A stretch of DNA of 64,000 nucleotides, from assembly GCA_963966185.1 (NCBI GenBank), contig CAWZYM010000470.1, forward strand, positions 30,001-94,000. The letters run 5' to 3'. The notes beneath the pieces are model-generated. The model was not told the origin of the DNA. It saw only the letters and a list, made by a program, of their open reading frames with translations, and ran no database searches. Positions 1 to 10,879 of the stretch are shown one piece after another (position 1 is the first letter of the stretch; each line of letters starts with the position of its first letter). The stretch is from Rhabditoides inermis. Taxonomy: Eukaryota > Nematoda > Chromadorea > Rhabditida > Rhabditidae. A program made the position numbers and the translations under genes.

Positions 1-237
1 AAGAATTCAGCCAAACTGCCCTATTCCGGCACTATTCCTGATGATTCTGTATCCTCTCTTCCGCCCTTCCCTACTGATTGCTCGCCTACTGCCCTTTTGA
101 GCTCTTTCAACGACATGCAGGACTACGTCGCCCAAATATTCGACGAGATCAGTTCCACTCTGGAACAACGACTGTCCGAGTCAGTAGCTGGCCAGTCGAT
201 TTCGCGCCGTCTCCGCAACAGCATGGACGCGGTCTGA
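1..237 (+). CDS. Small unidentified protein, left-arm copy, 5' end cut by window edge
   Basis: Frame 1 is open from the first base to a TGA at 235-237. It encodes the last 78 residues of the 89-residue protein that is complete at 42,794-43,063 on the minus strand. The C-terminal half ([16 protein letters not shown] and onward) looks like an amphipathic helix; the N-terminal half is Ser/Pro/Thr rich. No family was recognised. The arrangement of a short acidic helix after a polar N-terminus is loosely like GON7-type KEOPS subunits, but that is only a guess. Confidence 0.5.
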   Translation, partial: KNSAKLPYSGTIPDDSVSSLPPFPTDCSPTALLSSFNDMQDYVAQIFDEISSTLEQRLSESVAGQSISRRLRNSMDAV

Positions 238-263
238 AGATCAAGGTGAACAAATGCCTTTAA

Positions 264-418
264 AGGCCTGTTTATACTCCAGCTTTACTGCGCAGTTTTG
301 ATGCTTGCTGCGCGATTTGCAATTGGCGGGAAATTCGAATAACTGTAGAAAAGATGCAACATTGATTTTGCCGCTTTCCGCAGTACTGCGCGCAGCAAAG
401 CTGTACTATAAACGGGCC
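264..418. mobile_element. TTAA-flanked MITE, left copy
   Basis: This is a 155-bp element with imperfect terminal inverted repeats of about 32 bp (GGCCTGTTTATACTCCAGC at one end; the other end in reverse complement reads GGCCCGTTTATAGTACAGC). TTAA flanks it on both sides (260-263 and 419-422). TTAA target duplication is the hallmark of piggyBac-type transposition. There is no coding capacity. A related fragment lies at 43,555-43,650. Confidence 0.75.
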
Positions 419-553
419 TTAAGCGGAGTGTAGTGATTAGTACGCGCCTGTTCGCATGAGAGCGGGAGTAGTTACAATAAATGTAAGCAGACGATGGATT
501 TCGAAATAGTTGAATGGGATTACGGGCTTAGATTGAAGAGACTGCTACTCTAG

Positions 554-3519
554 GAAGACGAGTCGCGCTCTGGTTGGCTCTGGATCCGTGTCGCTGCCGC
601 CATCGCCGCGCGTCAAGAAAGGAGTGCACAAAGGAACAAAGGTGAACCAAATTGTTGTTTATGGATTTCAATGGTTTCGAAATGTGTTTGTTCTGTTGTT
701 CAGTTTCATCCTTCTGCTGCAGGTGGCAAAGAAGCGCTTTGAGCCCGAGACGCCCGTGAAGAAAGAGAACGACGAGGAGAGGAAGGTGAGTTGTCCATGA
801 GTCCATGTTGTTAAAACATTTTCAGTTTTCTGGTTCGTCCGGCGACATTATTTTGTGGTTTCAATTCAAATTCAAATTCAAATGTTTATTCGGAATCGCA
901 AATATGATTATGACACGTACAACACGAAATCACTCATAAGAACCTAAGATGGTAGTATAGATTTTTTGCGCCGAAGGAAAGATGCAGCTTCACTAATCGG
1001 GCTCTTGCATTCCCATCCATAGAGGGCATTCGTCTTGCGGACAATACCATTGAATCAAGATTGACGTAGATGTTGATAATCGATCGATATCCATCGATAA
1101 TCCAAATCCACGGTTACTCCAGTAACAAACTGACCGCAAGGAACGATATCAACTCCACTGAGTGCCAATAGTGATCCAATCCTCGAGCTAGCGTTGCTGA
1201 CTTCCATGTGGGCTACTCCGCGCGGGCCCAGCGTTTCTCACGGAGGATTCCAGAACTTGCGGCGGCGACGGCCGGAGGTGCGAGAAATGCACCGACCGGC
1301 CGCCGTGACGAAAAGGAAAGGAATTTTGGTTTAGTGGTTTCGATCGTTCTATGTATTGTCGACAAATCTTCTTTTCACATCTGTCAGACCGACTATCCTT
1401 AAGTTTGTGAACAAACGGAGTATCAGGTAAGAAGAGCGCAGGTGTATTCGTATGTAGTGTGGAGTAGTTGGAAGGGAAAGCAGACCACCATTGCTTACTT
1501 GTTGACCCTGTTGTCTTTTCAGGAGAAGTCTCCCACGCCGGACGAGCTTAGCAAGTGGACGTGCGGGCGGTGCGAGGAGGACGAGGACGAGGCTAGTCAT
1601 TCGTATGTGCATTTACATTATCCAGAGAAATGAGGGGAATGTGCAAATAAGGCTATCTTGTCTCAATCTACTATCTGGAAAGGTGAATTGATTCTTGAGA
1701 ATCATCAGAAACAAGCAATAGAGAAGTGCTGGTGTAATTGTTCATCATACCCCGTTTGTAGAGAAGACTATTTTTTTCGACGATTGGGTGGGTATACTGT
1801 ATATTTAATACTGTGTCGTTATTATTTCTTTCTCTTTCTTATCGCGCGGTCGAGTCGAAATGATCTTTCTCCAGTACCCAGTACCCTTGAGCAAGACGGC
1901 GAATATAGCTCATTGAGAACGCTGTCATCCTAGCCCGGGAGTTACTATTGTGGATTATAATGGAGAAGGAAAGGAACACCCGGAGCTCCACTATCGTATA
2001 TAATGGTATCTATTTCTAATGGATTATGAAAGGGAATCGAATGACTATCGACTGATTATCTATACAAAATCGACTTTCGACCTTCGACCCTACCATCCCC
2101 TTTGCTAAATGCATATGCACTTGTTGTATAGTCAGGATATATCGATTCTGGATAAAGGAAAAGTTTTTGTTGATTGATTTATTGATTGATTTATTGATTG
2201 ATTGATTAAACATTAAATACTGTGTCGTGTTTCGTGGTTAGTGTATCATAATCATACTGTAGCTCGGTGGTATACGATACGCATTGCCGTCGTTCATGTC
2301 GCCCTTCAACATCCCCAACGAGGCGTCGATGGCGTTTCTGCCCCCCCCCCCCCACATCATGTGGAAGGGGTTACGGTTTTGGATCACGGACAGTTTGCAA
2401 TCATTTCAGATGCATTTAATTGTATTAGCCAGTTTTGTCATTACGATTTTGTTTCTCCAGGTACGACGAGCTGCTTGCGTTCCCCGAGTACGCGAGTGAG
2501 CCGACCGTCTACCTCGCCCGTGCGCAACCTGATCGTGGCTATGTGGTGCATCAACCCATATGTGAGTCATAAATATGGTTATGACACGTATTCGTATAAT
2601 GCGAAATCACGAAAGGGGATTTGCAGTGGAAGTGGTACCATTTAATCTTCTCACTTTTGTGTTAGGAGGTGTCGGTCGTTTTAGGCGTTCTGTTTAATGT
2701 TTGTGAATGTATGTATCCCAGGAGTACCTTCTTCCGTCGACGGTGCTGGACCACGTGATTGTGCGTGGGCTGGTGCGCGTGTGGTATGCAGGCGAGACGA
2801 AGCGCGTCTACGACTATCTCAACAGGTATGATTGTTGCATTTCTTTTTGTTTTGTATGACTGTATTGCCTTGTCAGTTTGTGTCAACTTCACAGTATTTA
2901 TCAGGAATCGGCATAGCTTTGATAGGTTGACGCCGGGACTGGTGGAATACAGTTACAGTTTACCAGTCGAATGGATGGAAGAGATTGAGTTGATCGGTGT
3001 GCATATTATCGTTATCACGTTCGTGTGCAGTAAGAGCCTCATCAACTACGGCATCCTCGCGCTGCCCAAGGAGCCGGTCAGCAAGCCGCAGGTCAAGGTG
3101 GGCAAGAAGCGAAACACGACGAATGGAGCGCACTTATTGTTGAGAATGAGCATGATGTGTGTCGATGTAGTAAAAGAGACCACGCGATTCTCGTGAATAC
3201 AAGCTAAGCAGTGAATGATTATTTATCTCCACATTGATACGATTCAAATCACGATTATGATAACTTGTGTTTTTGCAATAGCGGAGTGCGAGACGGATGT
3301 CAACATGAGAATCATGGTCCAATCAATCGATATGCTAGTTATGACATACTTTCTTCATTCAGATTTCAGAAGCCTCTCTCGGTGGTGGTGATCGGCGGCG
3401 GCATCTCGGGTCTGTCGGCGGCGCGCCAGCTGCGCTTTACCAGTCGAATGGATGGAAGAGATCACGATTATGAAGTCAAGGTGCTCGAGGCCAAGCAGAA
3501 GGTCGGAGGCAGGATGCAG
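554..3519 (+). pseudogene. KDM1B/LSD2-like histone demethylase, 5' fragment, left copy (frameshifted)
   Basis: Exons read as: about 554-641 and 723-785 (basic, disordered N-terminus, start codon uncertain); 1,523-1,602 ([13 protein letters not shown], like the end of a CW zinc finger); 2,461-2,561 and 2,722-2,825 and 3,031-3,097 ([52 protein letters not shown]); and 3,370-3,519 (FAD-binding Rossmann motif [17 protein letters not shown], then [14 protein letters not shown]). This order matches KDM1B, an FAD-dependent H3K4me1/2 demethylase of the nucleus. The SWIRM exon here is 101 nt with one extra C near 2,518, so the frame breaks; the right-arm exon is 100 nt and in phase. The catalytic amine-oxidase C-terminus is not found inward of here, so the gene is truncated toward the palindrome axis. 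Confidence 0.8.
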
Positions 3520-4868
3520 GTGCGTGTTCGTGGGAGGAAGAGGGATAAGAGGCGAACAGCGAACTGTGTTCATGGTATGAAACGAACCCACGCTGTTGTA
3601 ATGATGGAATACAGTATGTGAACGAATGACGAGAACGAATGGAAAAATGGGTGCGTGAGTGAGAAAAAGTGCGCGTTTCGCCGTCTACTTTTCTCCCATT
3701 CCAATAATGATGTGTGTCTCAACTAATTAACTGAACAAACTGTATTAAAAAGTTTGCAAATGGATTTGCTTGCATTAGATTTGCAAATGAAAAAAGAGAC
3801 CGCAACGCCAAGTGCGCGAATTGCCTCAAATGCTGAATGTGAATGCTGTCTGGTAAACATTTGGCAAAATGACTGACGTACGATGAACGGGGGGATGCCC
3901 TATATTTCAATCTATGTATTTCGAACCTCATGATTTAGTATTCTCGGCCTTAGCCTCAGAAGCCTTGATCTGTCCACGCGCCTATATCTCCTCTCCCTTG
4001 TCGGAAGCGCGGTGTTCAGGTCCACACCACAGATACTTTATGTGAATAGTGGAGTCGTGTCTTGTCTTGGTGGTCATTGAAACTTGCAGCGTAATTGTCT
4101 AACTATTTCTTCATTTAATATATTGCAACAGTCATAGATATAAATTTGTGTACTAGAATTTGTAACTGTTCCTTTGCAGTGTCCCTCTGAATTGCCCCAA
4201 CCAGTTCAATGTTATCACACCGAAGGGATTGGAGACGTGCTCGAGGTGGGCAGCAAGGACATGGACAACCACAGCCCTGCTAGTGTATCCATTTCTATGA
4301 TCACCGGTGACCGGTATACGGGTTTGTATTGTTGCGTTTTTTTTGTGATTGTGAGTTGTGACGCTTGTCGCGTTTGTCCCCGCTTCTTTCACTCGTCAGA
4401 TGAGAGTGCTATGTAGCCTCCACCTGGGGTGATTGGTGCGGTGACATATCGCATGGTCGCAGCTTGTTATCTACATACTATGTTTTCGAATGTATGGTGC
4501 TCTTGAACTTATCAGCGAAGGCTAACTGCAGTTATGCAGATCCGACCTTTAACGATGGTGATTTGAGCGTCTTCGCTACTACTGTTTCTCCCTTATTTGA
4601 ATGTTTGCTAGTTTGAATGGGAAGTCTAGTTGAATGAATGACAGTTGCTGGTATAACCTTGCTCGTGTCGTCAGCGTTTGGTCCGAGAAATCTCAGGAGT
4701 GTTGTTATAGCCACACTCTTGGATCCGAACCAAATTGATCGGATACTTTAGTTAGAACCCCATACATTAGTGTTACTATTTCCTACGGGCCATATACGTT
4801 TCCAGTACGAAAACGTACATCGCTGTTTTTTTGGTTACCTCATTCCCTCTCTGGCGGTCAAAGACTGA
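3520..4868. other. Arm sequence downstream of the FAD exon, mostly non-coding
   Basis: Apart from the candidate exon at 4,180-4,281, no gene was seen. Relative to the right arm, the left arm carries 48 extra bases near 4,490-4,540, and at about 3,757-3,778 it has a 22-bp stretch where the right arm has a 1,177-bp insertion. Confidence 0.5.
4180..4281 (+). other. Possible further exon of the KDM1B-like gene
   Basis: A good acceptor (CCTTTGCAG) precedes an open stretch reading CPSELPQPVQCYHTEGIGDV and so on. It could correspond to the region after the FAD-binding motif in LSD1/LSD2 proteins, but the alignment is weak and the donor is not clear. The same sequence sits inverted near 37,600-37,700. 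Confidence 0.25.
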
Positions 4869-4937
4869 GCCGTTGTGGCCCAGTAGTTAGCGCATCAGTC
4901 TGTCAGAATAGAGACCGGGGTTCGAGTCCGCGCATAT
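4869..4937 (+). repeat. tRNA-derived SINE-like head, left copy
   Basis: A-box-like (GTGGCCCAGTAGTTAGCGC) and B-box-like (GGGGTTCGAGTCC, 4,917-4,929) motifs are spaced as in a tRNA. The acceptor stem does not pair well, so this is read as a tRNA-derived SINE promoter, not a functional tRNA gene. The mirrored copy is at 36,991-37,059. Confidence 0.5.
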
Positions 4938-5037
4938 GGTTTTTGTTTTGCTGGCAATGCCTGGACTTTGCGTTCTATTTGATTTAGAAAATACATATAA
5001 TGAGAGGTTTTGGAATGTTCCAGAGATGCCTAATAGA

Positions 5038-5606
5038 CACGGCCCACAATCCCCCTGCAAGATACTCACACGAGCCGAGAGGCTCGCAGTGGAATCCCTA
5101 CCGAGAGGTTGATCGAACGAGATAGAAACACACGACCGAGAAAGAACGCCGACTACCGTAACCCGCCACGTCCCATTACCGTAACGCGCCATGTCCAACT
5201 GCCGTATACAATGCCGCGGCCAAATACCGTATACCGCGCCGCGGCCAACCGTGACATCAAATGACATGAAAGAACACAAAGTGCACGAACATGTTTTTGA
5301 TACCGCGATGAAAGAAAGAGATTGAGGTTCGTGGGGCGGCGATAACAAGCCAGTGTCAATAGGACCGTTGCTCTCAGAGGGCTTGATCGGCCGCGCTCAT
5401 ACTGAAGTCCGGAACAGTCGCGCTGTCCGCTTATATATAGGCGGCCGGCGCGCTCTTGAATCTCCTGTCCTTCAATCAGCGTCCGCGGTAGATCGGCCGG
5501 CACTGGAAGAGAGAGAGAGATTAGCACTCGAGCGAAAGAAGGGAGAGAGAGTGCATCAGCGAGATAGCGTGTCGCCTCGCTGACAATATAACAAATGTTA
5601 ACGCTT
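5038..5606 (-). repeat. Repeat Y, left copy (LTR-like, promoter-bearing)
   Basis: This ~570-bp unit occurs three times: here, in the same orientation at 31,973-32,541, and inverted at about 36,320-36,890. On the minus strand it holds a strong TATA box followed by an initiator-like CAGT. GA-rich and GC-rich palindromic stretches (GCCGCGGCC, GGCCGGCGCGC) surround it. It resembles the promoter part of an LTR, but no LTR ends, primer site or internal gene was recognised. Confidence 0.55.
5401..5439 (-). promoter_or_regulatory. Core promoter of repeat Y: TATA box plus initiator
   Basis: Read on the minus strand, CTATATATAAGC is followed about 30 bases later by TTCAGTATG, an initiator-like sequence. 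The spacing fits an RNA polymerase II core promoter. Identical copies lie at 32,335-32,373 (minus) and 36,489-36,527 (plus). Activity is inferred only. Confidence 0.5.
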
Positions 5607-5926
5607 TGATACTAGCGCTCCGGCGCGCTGTCGCGCGCCTCCGCACTAGGTATACAAAAATAGAAAAATAGAAGAATAGTTCGTCTTGCATGTTTGATAG
5701 TTGATTGCTCTCTAATGACTCTTGCGAAAATACATACACACAAGGGTTGTAGTTGAAGTGTTCAAGTTCTATGTATTTTGTATATGTAGCTTAATTTTTG
5801 TCTTTTCTAACTGTCTCTCCTACTTCTTTTTCACTTGTTTTATGTTTCACAGATGTACACCGCCCCATCTCTTTCTCCTCTACACTGTTCTGTCTACTTT
5901 CCATCCTATCTCCCTCCTCCTCCCCC

Positions 5927-5982
<56 letters not shown>

Positions 5983-7891
5983 TCCTGGACACAGTTCTAC
6001 TCTCCCCTATCTCTACTCTCTCTCTCTTTTCTCCCTCTCCCACTGCCTCGCTATCTCTTTCTCTCTTTCTTTTTTTCTTTCAGTATTATATTCTCTAGAA
6101 ACAGTATTATATTCACTTTTGTCTACTGTCAACTTTCTAGAGAAAATACTAATACTATGCTCTTGTTTGTCTACTACATCTTTTTCTTCTATTGTGACAA
6201 CAACCTTCTAGAGACACCACTATGTTTATGTTTACTTCTGTCTACTCTCACCTCTCGTCACCTCTTCCACTCTCACTCTCACATCTGCAGTAATCACTAT
6301 CACTGCGACTTTCGAGAGACAGTTATGTCTACTCTCCCTTCTCTCTCTTCTTTTCTCTCTCCTATTCTCTCTATTTCTCCTATTCTCTCTCTCTTGTATA
6401 CTTTCACGTCTCCGCTGCGGTGACAACAACTTTCTAGACAGTTTTATCTACCCTCCCCTCTCTCTCCTCTTTTCTCTCTTCTATTCTCTCTCTCTCCTAT
6501 TCTCTCTCTTGTATACTTTCACGTCCCCGCTGCGGTGACAACAACTTTCTAGAGACAGTACTTGGTACCTTCTGTCTACTCTTCTATTTTCACATCTGCA
6601 GTAGTCACTGCGACTTTCGAGAGACAGTTATGTGAAAACTTTTTAAACAGAAAGTACTACTCTCTTCTAGACTGTCTTTTTTCCCTACTGTCTACTCTCT
6701 CACGTTCTTAAAATATAATTTTACCGCCTGTGCTTGCCGAATGACATGTAAGGTGAACTCGATTCTCACCTCACCTCACTTCCACTCGACACTGTACTGC
6801 ATACAAAAGCGGAATTTCAGGCTGAATATGTACAAGAGTACAAGTAATAAACTCAAAACTTACTTTCAACTGAAAAAAAGAAGTTCTATATTACGTCTAC
6901 AATGACTTCGAGAAAAGAAGCCGGCTGGCGCGCCCTAACACGTTGTGCGCATGTGTGAAGGAGTTTGAAACAGTTTGAGGTTGATTTGATCGTTAGAAAT
7001 CACTATTTATTGACGTTTTACTTAACTCACATTTTACTTAACTTTCAACCTTCAACTTTTCGTTTTGTGAAAGTTATTCGTTGAAGATAGAATTTTTTTG
7101 TATTTTCCAACTGACTCAATCCATTATTGTTTATATTTAGACATGTTCCTATCAAAAAAGACACAACTGAGTGGATATGGGTCAGTGATTGCGAATGCCA
7201 ACTAATCGATATCGATCGGTTGACCTGGCGGCTGGTAGCGAGCAATCCGGTGGGCGCGACCCCAGCAAGTAACGCGCGCTCAGAAAATGTCAAATACTGT
7301 ATGAAGACAAAGTCCGTTCGTCCTGAAATTTTGACAGAAGGATTTTTTTGCCCAGAAAAGCTTAAGTTTACAAATTGAACACTCTATGTCGTCTGTACGA
7401 AAAGTCGATCATATTTGCCTTATTTGGTGACTTTTCAAAAAAGTAACCAGTTTCTATAATCTCTTGCACGTAATTTATCTTCCATTCAATTTTTATAGAA
7501 ATCGAAGATCATGAATTTTGGGTGCATTTTGGGTACATTCGCTTATTTGGGCATGAATATGAGGTCACAGTCGGCTGGTATCGCGGCTATCAATTTTTTC
7601 TAGGTCGATTCACCTACCCTCCAAATTTCGTTCTAATTGAAATATTTTGAAAATTTTCTCCATAGTTAAGAGATTAGGTGATAACTATGATTAGGAGATC
7701 GCTTTTGACGAGATATTGCGAATTTTGCGTTCTCAGGTAATAAAGAAACTTTCTAGAAAAAATGATTAGTTAGAGTACACTTTGAAAAGAGATATCTCTC
7801 CGGAAGGACAGACAGACAGACACCATAGTAAATATTAGTATGTAAGGGGGATACTAGCGCTCCGGCGCGCTGTCGCGCGCCTCCGCGCTAG
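5607..7891 (+). mobile_element. Composite repeat with 38-bp direct terminal repeats and (TC)n tracts
   Basis: A GC-rich 38-bp semi-palindrome (CTAGCGCTCCGGCGCGC..., 5,612-5,649) recurs as a direct repeat at 7,854-7,891. Between them are pyrimidine-rich sequence, with a perfect (TC)n run near 5,932-5,976, repeated modules around CACTGCGACTTTCGAGAGAC, and AT-rich DNA. A diverged inverted relative fills 43,655-46,450. It sits in a TA-rich site that is empty in the copy at about 32,541. No transposase was recognised. Long Leu/Ser frames here come from the microsatellite. Confidence 0.6.
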
Positions 7892-8581
7892 ATCATGAAA
7901 ATAAGAAGAATAGAATAGAAACTCATAGAATATGATCTCAATCAGAATCACTCATGAAAATGAGAAGAATAGAAATTCATACAAGTTTTTGTTATGATCA
8001 ATAATACTGTTTATTTACAATTTCATAACATTTTGATTGAAACTGATTATTAAAGTAGAGAAGATTAGTCGATTGATGTATTGATTGCACTCATAAGTAT
8101 GTGGTCTAGAGGCGATGCAATAATAATAATACCTGGTCTGCAAGTGCTTTGGGTAGCTGCCGCGTACCTCCGTTGTACAAGTCAGTAGTTCTATGTATAT
8201 TTCTGAATTTAAATGTCCTCGCTTATACAGAAAGAGCACCCGCACGGTGCCGCGCGCTCCCGCTATCAATATCTGTGAATACATAGATCAATGATAATCA
8301 TTATACATTTTTTTCTGAACTATACTTTTCTTTGCTCATAAAAACTCTCTCTCTCATCTCCTTCTTTTAGTTTTAACGCTACGAAAACAGAGAGCTTTGC
8401 TACTGCTACCTCTCGCCCTCTTTTATTCTCGCATTCTCTCTCTCTCTCTTTCTCTCTCTGTCTCTCTCTATCTCTTCCTTCCCTTTTTTTATCTAACTCT
8501 TCCTTTTTCCCCTCTTCCTCTTTTTCCACTGCCTTTCTTTATATATATATCTATATGCTTCTCTTTAACTTTTCCTCTCTC

Positions 8582-8620
<39 letters not shown>

Positions 8621-8690
8621 TCTTTGTCAATGCATTTTTAGAGATTGAAGTAAAACTTTTGCTTGGACATGGAGCTTCTGCTGCCGGACA
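7892..8690. other. Non-coding, AT-rich, with (CT)n tracts
   Basis: Short (CT)n runs lie near 8,430-8,470 and 8,583-8,617. No exon, RNA gene or terminal repeat could be supported. Confidence 0.5.
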
Positions 8691-9860
8691 GCGAGATTTT
8701 GATGTTTTTTTTTAACCGGATACTGAAAGCAAAATTGAGGACGTGGACTACAGCCGAGGACGTAAACTCAACTATCTGCAAAGTTTCATACAAATTGGTT
8801 TAGTCTGAATCAAGTCATGAACGCGGAACTAATCAAAATCGCAAAAGAAATGCGAGAGCGCGCGCATCTTTTGATAATTGGACAATATGTTCCTCACACC
8901 GTAACCAATAACGCTGAATTTTGCAGGTACGCTCTTTTTGTTGAAACTATTTGTTGAACGTATTTACGGAAAATGAAGCGAAGATGTTTCTTAGATGAGA
9001 CACGTTCGCTGCGAACAGCAACAAAATCGATTACTTTTGTGTTTTTTCTTCGATATATAGGCAATGAGTGTAATTGGAGAGTAATCACGAAGTGGACTGC
9101 GTCCTGAAGTAATATGTAAACTTTCTGAAAAACATCACGCAAATCGGTCAAGTAAAAACGGAAATATGCCCGCGGACACACAAGAAAAGGTGCAAAAGTG
9201 TCTATTTTTGGTGGTTTTCGACCATAAATAGAGGTAATGAAAGCAAAATTCAGAACTGTCACAAAGTGGACTGCATCAGAAGACGTGAACTCAACTATCT
9301 TATAAGTTTCATGCAAACTGGTTCTGTATGAATCGAGTTATGACCGCGGAAATACTAAAAATCGCAAAAGTGAGGCGAGAGCGCGCGCGCGGCTCTTGCT
9401 AATTTGGCTATATTTTCCTTACACCGTAACCAATGATGATGAAACTTGCAGGTTCGTGACAGAACTATTTGTTGAAAGTAATTACAGAACAAGAAGCGAA
9501 ACTGTTTCTTAGGTGAGAAGCTTTTGCAGCGGACAGCACCAAAATCGGCGAAATTTGAGGTTTTTCTACCAACTATAGGCAATGAGTGTATTCGGAGAGT
9601 AATCACGAAGTGGACTGCATCCTGGAGTAATATGTAAACTTTCTGCGAAGTTTGACGCGAATCGGTTCGGTAGAAACGGAGTTATGCCCGCGGACACACA
9701 AGAAAAAGTGCAAAAGTGACCATTTTTGGTGGTTTTTTGACCAAATATGGACGTAGAGGAGGAGTTGAGAGATGCCTGAATTTTGTTGTCGTCTGGTGCA
9801 GGTGACACAACTTTCTACAAAGTTTCATAGGAATCGGTTAAGTTTGAAGCTAGTTATGAC
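8690..9860. repeat. Tandem repeat with a unit of about 515-520 bp, just over two diverged copies
   Basis: Landmarks recur at this spacing: AGTAATCACGAAGTGGACTGC near 9,090 and 9,600; GCAATGAGTGTA at about 9,061 and 9,581; GAAAGCAAAATT at about 8,727 and 9,240. Units differ by many substitutions, so the array is old. No coding sequence was seen. It is private to the left arm. Confidence 0.7.
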
Positions 9861-10264
9861 CTTCCAATGACGGACACCATAGGATATTTTAGTAGAAAAG
9901 GAGATATATATCAACTGTAAAAACACACAGTATAGTTGAACGATATTGGAATTCAATAACAATAATGTCCAAAATTGAACGTATTTGCAGTTACAAAGAG
10001 GTCGAAAAAAGTACTTTTCTTGTAAGGTCCCCTCGAATCGGCCAAATATCTGGCTCCGCCCCCCCCCCCTGTCGCGGCCATTGGCCACGCAAGAAGGGAC
10101 TAGCTCCGCCCTCCGGATGCTCCGCCCCCTCGAGACTAGATGGCAGCACTCTTCACATGTAGCGGCACGGAGAACAGCCGCTTTCCTCCCAGTCTCATCA
10201 CATCTATTTCCTATCTAATAAATGGCTATGTAGAAGTGAGAGTGATTACGTGAGAGTCTTTTTG

Positions 10265-10320
10265 GACAGGAACTGGGGTTTCTGGCTGTGCGGTATCTAG
10301 ACCACTGAACCACCTAGTAG
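10265..10320 (-). repeat. Degenerate tRNA-derived SINE-like segment
   Basis: On the minus strand an A-box-like stretch (GGTTCAGTGGTCTAGATAC) is followed by CCCCAGTTCCTGTCC in the B-box position. The B box is poor, so this is only a relic. Copies lie at about 32,912-32,967 and 34,509-34,564. Confidence 0.35.
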
Positions 10321-10462
10321 ATGCATACTGTAGAATTCTATCATCACTATCTAGACATCCCATTAGCCGGAAAACCCCATCTCATATTTGAAAAACTATT
10401 TCATCGTGCAGTGTCTGCCTCTCGCCCTATTGCACCCTATTTTTTAAAGCAAGTATTATTTC

Positions 10463-10872
10463 TAGTAAAAGTAATAAATGGTTGTAACTCCGTTCAGAGG
10501 CGGAATTTCGAGTTGTACCAAAAAAGAGAATTGTTGTTCACAGTATGTGCATGTTCACTGCATGTGACTACGTAGTTTCTTGTGCGGTTTTATCGCTTTC
10601 TGCCGGAGTTTTTCTTGTTCCCGAATATCGAGAAAGAAATGACGATGGTCGGTCAAGTAAAATTTGCATAAAATCTCGTTCATTTTTCGCCAACTGAGAA
10701 ATGACCAGTGTCGATTAGATGAACTGAACGGAAAACTCCGGCTAAACGCTGATGTAATCACAAAACAAACTACACAATGATACGCAGACTACTGTGAACC
10801 ACACATTTCTCTGTTGGTGCAACTGAAAATTCCGTCTCTGAACGGAGTTACAGAGATTTATTACTTTTACTA
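10463..10872. mobile_element. MITE-like element with ~50-bp terminal inverted repeats
   Basis: The left end (TAGTAAAAGTAATAAATGG, then TAACTCCGTTCAGAGGCGG) matches the reverse complement of the right end (TAGTAAAAGTAATAAATCTC, then TAACTCCGTTCAGAGACGG). The element is about 410 bp with no coding capacity. It is carried inside all three copies of repeat X. Confidence 0.65.
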
Positions 10873-10879
10873 TAAATAT

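Larger units (their letters stand above)
9903..10873 (+). repeat. Repeat X, left copy
   Basis: This ~970-bp block is repeated directly at 32,547-33,520 and inverted at about 33,955-34,926. It contains a C-run whose length differs among the copies (near 10,062, 32,703 and 34,760), a degenerate tRNA-like head (10,265-10,320) and a MITE-like inverted-repeat element (10,463-10,872). No gene was recognised. Confidence 0.75.

Noticed and set aside
2340..2354. Length difference of the C-run between arms (also at about 10,062, 32,703 and 34,760)
   Set aside because: Homopolymer length is prone to sequencing error and slippage, so no biological meaning is claimed.
4869..4937. Functional tRNA gene
   Set aside because: A- and B-box-like motifs are present but the acceptor and D stems do not pair, so it was kept as a SINE-like head. 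The same holds for 38,829-38,894, 11,840-11,910 and 10,265-10,320.
5722..6429. Ser/Leu- and Arg/Glu-rich frames over CT/GA tracts (also near 45,000-46,000, 49,600-49,900 and 50,600-51,800)
   Set aside because: Low-complexity translation of microsatellites. Only pieces joined by splice sites in the zinc-finger genes were kept.
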